In this document: one piece after another, positions 14,749 through 18,964 of the stretch | Layout of the letters: each line of letters begins with the position of its first letter | Numbering within the stretch: the stretch's first letter is position 1 | From: an uncultured Verrucomicrobiales bacterium | Lineage (GTDB): Bacteria > Verrucomicrobiota > Verrucomicrobiia > Verrucomicrobiales > Akkermansiaceae | Length of the DNA stretch: 18,964 nt | Reading direction: 5' to 3' | Assembly (NCBI GenBank): GCA_937905985.1 | Contig: CALCWC010000034.1 | Coordinates: forward strand, 1-18,964 | Translations under genes and position numbers: made by a program | Notes under the pieces: generated by a model | What the model was told of the DNA's origin: nothing | Databases searched by the model: none | The model's input: the letters and a program-made list of their open reading frames with translations, nothing else

Positions 14749-15231
14749 ATGAAAAACAATTATAATTCATTGCGCGAATATTTCTTCGCTGCACTACAAG
14801 AAGATGATAGACTCTGGGTCTATTCCAATAATGCAAACATAGCAGAAGAACGACTGCAGCAATTCAGGGACAATCCTGATTTTGAATTAACAGAAGAGGA
14901 ACAAGATCGATTGGAAAAAATGATTCACGATGAAATATGCGAACCGACTGGTCGTGGCATTGCCAAGGATCCAGAAACACTCCGATGCGAGGCACAAGAA
15001 GCAGAAGACGAAAGAATCACAATAGAATTTTTAAAGTACGCAAGCGAGCATGATGGAATTAGGAAAGAGCATGCCTACTCTATACAAGGGAACAAAACAT
15101 ATGCAGATTTCTTGTTGGAAGAGGCCGTAAATAAAGGACTTTTAGAAAGATGTTTAGGTGCGGTCTATGGAGGCGATCTACCTCATTATACAATTACACA
15201 GCTCGGAAGGAGAAAAATTCTAGGAAGATAA
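14749..15231 (+). CDS. Hypothetical 160-aa protein with winged-helix-like C-terminus, A/T-rich
   Basis: I do not recognise the family. The product is acidic and mostly helical by appearance. It has a glutamate-rich middle (about 46-90) and a C-terminal stretch (about 88-160: hydrophobic helix, YADFLLEEAVNKGLLE, then HYTITQLGRRKIL) that looks like a winged-helix DNA-binding or protein-interaction domain. No signal peptide or membrane segment is visible. It begins 33 nt after the nuclease-like gene on the same strand with no promoter or terminator between, so co-transcription is likely. Its codons are clearly richer in A/T than those of all neighbours, which suggests a separate, more recent origin. 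A regulator or partner of the nuclease-like protein is an inference. The ATG follows ATATACC with no Shine-Dalgarno. Confidence 0.75.
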   Translation: MKNNYNSLREYFFAALQEDDRLWVYSNNANIAEERLQQFRDNPDFELTEEEQDRLEKMIHDEICEPTGRGIAKDPETLRCEAQEAEDERITIEFLKYASEHDGIRKEHAYSIQGNKTYADFLLEEAVNKGLLERCLGAVYGGDLPHYTITQLGRRKILGR

Positions 15232-15254
15232 ACGTTGTTCAATCCGCATTTATT

Positions 15255-15286
15255 ATGGTCCAGCTGAACATAATCAGCTGGACCAT
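15255..15286 (+). terminator. Hairpin terminator closing the nuclease-like unit
   Basis: A perfect 13-bp inverted repeat (15255-15267 with 15274-15286) has a 6-nt A/T-rich loop (ACATAA) and begins 23 nt after the stop codon. It is followed by TCGTTTAATG, a weak T-tract. Position and symmetry fit an intrinsic terminator for the 13642-15231 unit. Confidence 0.75.
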
Positions 15287-15486
15287 TCGTTTAATGAGAA
15301 ATGCGACTGTATCCAGCATAACAAAAATTGTTGCCAGCAATCAATGTTTGAAAAGGGAATGGTGATAAATGGGAATGGGGGGTATTCCTCGGCGGGGGCT
15401 TAGGTGTCCGCCCGCCTCGGAGGATGCCGCCGGATGGCGCTTTTTGCTTGAATGGGAAAGCGGGATACTGTAGAGTGCAGTCTGGT
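15287..15486 (+). promoter_or_regulatory. Leader region of the ankyrin gene with G/C-rich dyad and weak promoter
   Basis: No gene was found. An inverted repeat GGCGGG/CCCGCC (15391-15396 with 15411-15416) lies in a G/C-rich patch. TTGCTT (15444-15449), a 16-bp spacer and TACTGT (15466-15471) form a weak promoter candidate, which would leave a leader of only about 9 nt. The in-frame ATG at 15424 is judged not to be the start because the residues it adds do not look like a signal peptide. Confidence 0.3.
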
Positions 15487-18400
15487 ATGCCTCGCTCGTC
15501 TCTCTTCCTGCCGCTCTCCGCCGTTCTCTGCACGGTTCCTGCATGCGTTTGCACGGTGACCGCAGTGGAATTGGCCCCGATAACGGACAGCATCAACACC
15601 GTGAATGCTGCGGTGATGGCAAACAATACCGTGCGGCTGAAGGAACTGCTGAGCAGCGGAGCCAGCGCGGAGTCCAAGGACGATGCAGGCTACACGGCCC
15701 TGATGCGGGCGGCGGCATGCGGCCACACGGAGTGCGTGCGCATTTTGCTGGAAGCCGGAGCCAAGCCCAACGCCGAAGATGATAAAAACAATCGCACTGC
15801 AGCCTATTGGGCCGCGAGGAATGGCCATGACGACTGCCTGCGCCTTCTGCTGGAAGCCGCCGGGGATAGACAGGTGCAGGCTCAACTGGCCAAGGAGATT
15901 TTCTTATCGGAGGAAACCGGCAACCAGTATTCCATGGCTGCCAAATTCATGGATATGCAATTGCTCTCCCCAGAAGGTTTCCGAAACGATGAAGAGCTTC
16001 GGGATTGCTTGTTTTTCTGCGTTGAGGAAGGCGACAAGCCTGCACTTGCCCTGCTGAGGAAAGCGGGGCGCGCCCTCTCTCCCCGGGAAAACGACCGCCT
16101 GCTCCGGGCTGCGGCCCAATACGGCTGGGAAGATGAAGTCCGCCAATGCCTGGAGTTTTATACCGATGCTTCCGAGCGGGAATGGAATGCCGGAGATGCC
16201 CTCCGCGCAGCGGTAGCCGATGGGTGCGCGGATTGCGCCAAGATACTGCTGGAGGCCTGCAAGGATACCGACTTGAAGGACAAATGCGCCAGGCGGGCCA
16301 TAGCGCCGGCGGCCGCAGGCGGCTGCAGGGAATGCCTGGAACTGGTCCTGGGTGCCGTTTCCAAGGACATGCCCCTGCGCTGGCGTGATTTTTGCCCGCG
16401 CGAGGACAACTACGCTCTCATGCTCGCAGCCAGCCACGGAGACCCGGCCTGTGTGCGAATGCTGCTGGAAGCCGGATGCGATGCGAATGAAACGACGAAA
16501 GAACAAGAAACAGCGCTGATGAAGGCGGCCAAGGAGGGGCATACCGACTGCGTGCGCCTTCTCCTGCAAGCGGGAGCAGACCCGGATATCAGGACCAGCT
16601 CGAACACAACCGCCCTCATGATGGCTGCGGAAGGCGGACATACCGACTGCGTGAAAATCCTACTGGAAGCCGGCGCGGACCCGACACCGATAGAAAATGG
16701 CACCGAAAGGAGCATCTTGAATTGTGCGGCCAGGAGCGGCAACGACGAGTGCCTGGCAGAAGTGCTCAAAATCCGTTCCCGGCTCAAGGACACCCAGACT
16801 TGTCTTGATCGCGCGCTTGCCTCTTCGGTCCAGACCGCAGCCGGCGTTCAAATGCTGTTGGAAGCGGGGGCTGATGCCAACGGCAGGTCCTATTTCGGCG
16901 AGACTGCATTGATGCACGTGGCGTCCTGCGGCAACAGGGAAGGCGTGTCCATGCTCTTGCAAGCCGGGGCAGATGTCAACACCAAGGTTGAATATAGCGG
17001 GACCGCGCTGCGCCAGGCCGCCCGCGAAGGGAAAACGGAGATGATGCTCCTTTTGCTTCGCTCCGGGGCAAAGGCGGATGAGTGGGCGCTCTATCAAGCC
17101 GGAATGTACACACGCGGCTGGATGTTCCGAAAAGAGGAAACGGCCGCTTTCCCGGCAGCCAAAAGGCGGCAGCACTACGTAGAAGCCGACAACCGGGTCA
17201 TCGTGGAGATGCTGCGTATTCTCCTGCAGTCGGGGGCGGACGTACGCAGCCCGGGGGGATCAGCTGCGCTTCTGGCACTGGCCGAGTATAAAAACACGGA
17301 GGGTATCAGGTTGCTGCTGGAGGCCGGTGCAAAGGCTGATGCCGACTTCGGCAATTGCCTATCTCCCCTGCTCTTCGCCGCTGAAAATGAGGATTCCGTA
17401 GCGGTCAGGCTTCTTGTGCAGGCCGGGGCCGATCCCAATATCTGCAACAGCAATGCCGAGACGCCCCTGATGCTGTGCGCCAGAGCCGGGGATGCACCTG
17501 CCGTACAGGCACTGCTCAAAGCCGGGGCCAAATGGGATATCCGCAATCACCATAACCACACCGCGCTGGATATGGCGGAAGAAGCCGGGCAGCTCCACTG
17601 CGCCAGACTCTTGCGGAATGCGGGCGCAACGCCGTCACCCCGTGAAGAGCCTGAGAACGAAGATGAGAACGTGGAATTGGAAAAGCTGGTGAAAAGCGTC
17701 ACCCGTGCCGGAGGCGATGTGAATGCACGCGATGAGGAGTACGGGGAAACAGCCCTCATCAAGGCCGCCGAGCTCGGCAGCCTGGATTGCATCAAGCAAC
17801 TGCTCGCGGCCGGAGCTGAAGTGGATGCGCGTGACAACCGAAGGGAAACGGCCCTCATGGCGGCGGCGTGGAACGGCCATGCGGACTGTGTGAGACTACT
17901 GCTGGAGGCGGGTGCGGACGTCAACGCAAGGGACATAGACGGGAGGCCCCCGCTCATCATCCACAATTACTCGGTAGTCATGACGGTGGAGGACGCGGCG
18001 CGAGTGTGCAGATTACTGCTGAAAGCCGGAGCAAAGATCGATGCTTGCAACCATGAGGGAAAAACAGCCCTCATGGAGGCCGCGAGCTGCGGACTGACAG
18101 ACAGCGTCAAGCTCCTGCTGGAGGCCGGGGCAGAAGTGGAGGCGCGCGATTGGGATGGAGAAACGCCCCTCATGCAGGCGGCGGGTCGCAATCATCTGGA
18201 TTGCCTCAAGCTCCTGCTGGAGGCCGGGGCAGAAGTGGAAGCACGCAACGCCAAAGGGGGAACGGCTCTCATAGCGGCGGCGAACTTCAACTCAGAGATA
18301 TCAGACTGTCTCAAGCAACTGCTGGCGGCCGGGGCAGACGTGAATGCGTACGATGGGAATGGTGTGACAGCGCTCATGAGGGCTGTGTGGTGGCACCATG

Positions 18401-18753
18401 CGGACTACGCAAGGCAACTGCTGGAGGCTGGTGCCAACGTGGATGAAGAAGATGATAATGAGCGAACTGCTCTCATGATAGCCGTGAGAGAAAACCATTC
18501 CGCGAGCGTGAGGCTGCTGCTGGACGCGGGCTCAAATGTCAATGCCGAGGACAAAGATGGCGTTACCCCGCTCATGATGAGCGCGAGCAATGGGTCTTAC
18601 CACACGTTCCGTGTCCTGCTGGAAGCCGGTGCCAAGGTGGACGCACGCGACCATAACGGCAAATCCGCCATGGACCACCTTGCCGATAACGCCAAAGCAA
18701 CCCGTGCCAACCTTGCGCGTTTCCAACAAGCCGTGCAAAAACAGAAGAGGTGA
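15487..18753 (+). CDS. Secreted ankyrin-repeat protein, about 29 repeats (1088 aa)
   Basis: ATG 15487 begins a Sec-type signal peptide (MPRSSLFLPLSAVLCTVPA...), so the protein is probably exported. VPAC could be a poor lipobox, making a lipoprotein possible. The rest is about 29 ankyrin-like units, most with the GxTALMxAA...LLLEAGAxVxA pattern at roughly 33-residue spacing. Units are degenerate at about residues 115-300, where insertions break the register, and near-consensus toward the C-terminus. A second break near 535-570 (GWMFRKEETAAF...) and an acidic segment near 720 (EEPENEDENVELEK) divide the solenoid into blocks. About 13 units carry Cys at the start of the second helix (DCVRLLL). 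It ends in a basic tail (QKQKR). Ankyrin solenoids bind proteins; the partner is unknown. It appears monocistronic, with hairpins on both sides. Confidence 0.9.
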   Translation: MPRSSLFLPLSAVLCTVPACVCTVTAVELAPITDSINTVNAAVMANNTVRLKELLSSGASAESKDDAGYTALMRAAACGHTECVRILLEAGAKPNAEDDKNNRTAAYWAARNGHDDCLRLLLEAAGDRQVQAQLAKEIFLSEETGNQYSMAAKFMDMQLLSPEGFRNDEELRDCLFFCVEEGDKPALALLRKAGRALSPRENDRLLRAAAQYGWEDEVRQCLEFYTDASEREWNAGDALRAAVADGCADCAKILLEACKDTDLKDKCARRAIAPAAAGGCRECLELVLGAVSKDMPLRWRDFCPREDNYALMLAASHGDPACVRMLLEAGCDANETTKEQETALMKAAKEGHTDCVRLLLQAGADPDIRTSSNTTALMMAAEGGHTDCVKILLEAGADPTPIENGTERSILNCAARSGNDECLAEVLKIRSRLKDTQTCLDRALASSVQTAAGVQMLLEAGADANGRSYFGETALMHVASCGNREGVSMLLQAGADVNTKVEYSGTALRQAAREGKTEMMLLLLRSGAKADEWALYQAGMYTRGWMFRKEETAAFPAAKRRQHYVEADNRVIVEMLRILLQSGADVRSPGGSAALLALAEYKNTEGIRLLLEAGAKADADFGNCLSPLLFAAENEDSVAVRLLVQAGADPNICNSNAETPLMLCARAGDAPAVQALLKAGAKWDIRNHHNHTALDMAEEAGQLHCARLLRNAGATPSPREEPENEDENVELEKLVKSVTRAGGDVNARDEEYGETALIKAAELGSLDCIKQLLAAGAEVDARDNRRETALMAAAWNGHADCVRLLLEAGADVNARDIDGRPPLIIHNYSVVMTVEDAARVCRLLLKAGAKIDACNHEGKTALMEAASCGLTDSVKLLLEAGAEVEARDWDGETPLMQAAGRNHLDCLKLLLEAGAEVEARNAKGGTALIAAANFNSEISDCLKQLLAAGADVNAYDGNGVTALMRAVWWHHADYARQLLEAGANVDEEDDNERTALMIAVRENHSASVRLLLDAGSNVNAEDKDGVTPLMMSASNGSYHTFRVLLEAGAKVDARDHNGKSAMDHLADNAKATRANLARFQQAVQKQKR
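18112..18246 (+). repeat. Near-identical adjacent ankyrin units at DNA level
   Basis: The stretches 18112-18147 and 18211-18246 encode LLLEAGAEVEAR in adjacent ankyrin units. They are spaced exactly 99 bp (33 codons) apart and differ at only two third-codon positions. This indicates a recent one-unit duplication in the C-terminal block. Confidence 0.7.
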
Positions 18754-18764
18754 CAACCACGCCT

Positions 18765-18816
18765 CCCAAAAGCTTTTGGGAAACCCCGTGCCGCAGCAGT
18801 GCGAGCCCGAACGGGC
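18765..18816. terminator. Two short hairpins after the ankyrin gene
   Basis: A perfect 16-bp palindrome (18765-18780, CCCAAAAGCTTTTGGG) starts 11 bp after the stop codon. A second hairpin (18805-18808 with 18813-18816, GCCC/GGGC, loop GAAC) leads into the A/T run AAATAATTAATTATAT, which includes a 12-bp palindrome at 18819-18830. Together they probably end transcription of the ankyrin gene, possibly in both directions. Confidence 0.5.
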
Positions 18817-18834
18817 AAATAATTAATTATATCC

Positions 18835-18866
18835 ACGCAAGCACGCAAGCACGCAAGCACGCAAGC
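18835..18866. repeat. Four tandem copies of the 8-mer ACGCAAGC
   Basis: Units lie at 18835-18842, 18843-18850, 18851-18858 and 18859-18866, all identical. They run directly into the 9-bp array with no break and share ACGC with it. Confidence 0.95.
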
Positions 18867-18964
18867 ACGCTTTGCACGCTTTGCACGCTTTGCACGCTTT
18901 GCACGCTTTGCACGCTTTGCACGCTTTGCACGCTTTGCACGCTTTGCACGCTTTGCACGCTTTG
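18867..18964. repeat. Tandem array of the 9-mer ACGCTTTGC, running off the window
   Basis: Ten complete identical units run from 18867 to 18956, and an eleventh is cut by the window end after 8 bases. The array therefore continues to the right and its true length is unknown. The 9-bp period preserves reading frame. Read on the minus strand, one frame would encode repeated Ala-Lys-Arg, but no start or end of such a gene is visible. Confidence 0.95.

Noticed and set aside
15424..15486. Upstream ATG at 15424 as the ankyrin protein start
   Set aside because: GGAGG lies directly against this ATG with no spacing, and the extra residues are not signal-like, whereas 15487 begins a clean signal peptide.
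18835..18964. CRISPR array
   Set aside because: The units are 8 and 9 bp, contiguous and without spacers, so this is a simple tandem repeat.

Overview
The window looks like a chromosome segment from a Verrucomicrobiota bacterium, most likely Akkermansia or a close relative. This is inferred from the giant autotransporter's start (MKLHLPTGLRAAL...), its pre-barrel linker (RQLRAIRNR) and its C-terminal barrel ending in F. The genes also start without Shine-Dalgarno sites. No rRNA, tRNA, CRISPR array, transposase or integrase was seen.

Layout. 1-311: leader with paired hairpins and an extended -10 promoter. 312-11162 (+): one 3616-residue autotransporter filling more than half the window. It has a signal peptide, an N-terminal jelly-roll-like domain, a very long T/G/A/N-rich beta-helix passenger built from repeated modules, and a C-terminal outer-membrane barrel. 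A strong hairpin at 11219-11251 sits between it and a convergent small secreted repeat protein (11276-11641, -). 11642-12071 holds no convincing gene but contains a nested inverted-repeat structure and a T-rich tract. 12072-13397 (+): AAA_14/DUF4143 ATPase. After a hairpin comes an apparent two-gene unit: an HsdR-N-terminal-like PD-(D/E)XK protein (13642-14715) and a much A/T-richer 160-residue protein of unknown function (14749-15231), closed by another hairpin. 15487-18753 (+): secreted protein of about 29 ankyrin-like repeats. The window ends inside a two-register tandem repeat (8-bp units, then 9-bp units).

How it fits together. Three genes encode exported repeat proteins (autotransporter, 37-residue-repeat protein, ankyrin protein), which suggests cell-surface or envelope interaction. 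Between them lie an orphan ATPase and a nuclease-like two-gene unit of the kind found in accessory or defence-associated regions. The best candidate for an undescribed system is the pair at 13642-15231, but its function is unknown and a defence role is only an inference. The autotransporter's long antisense reading frames are treated as codon-bias shadows.
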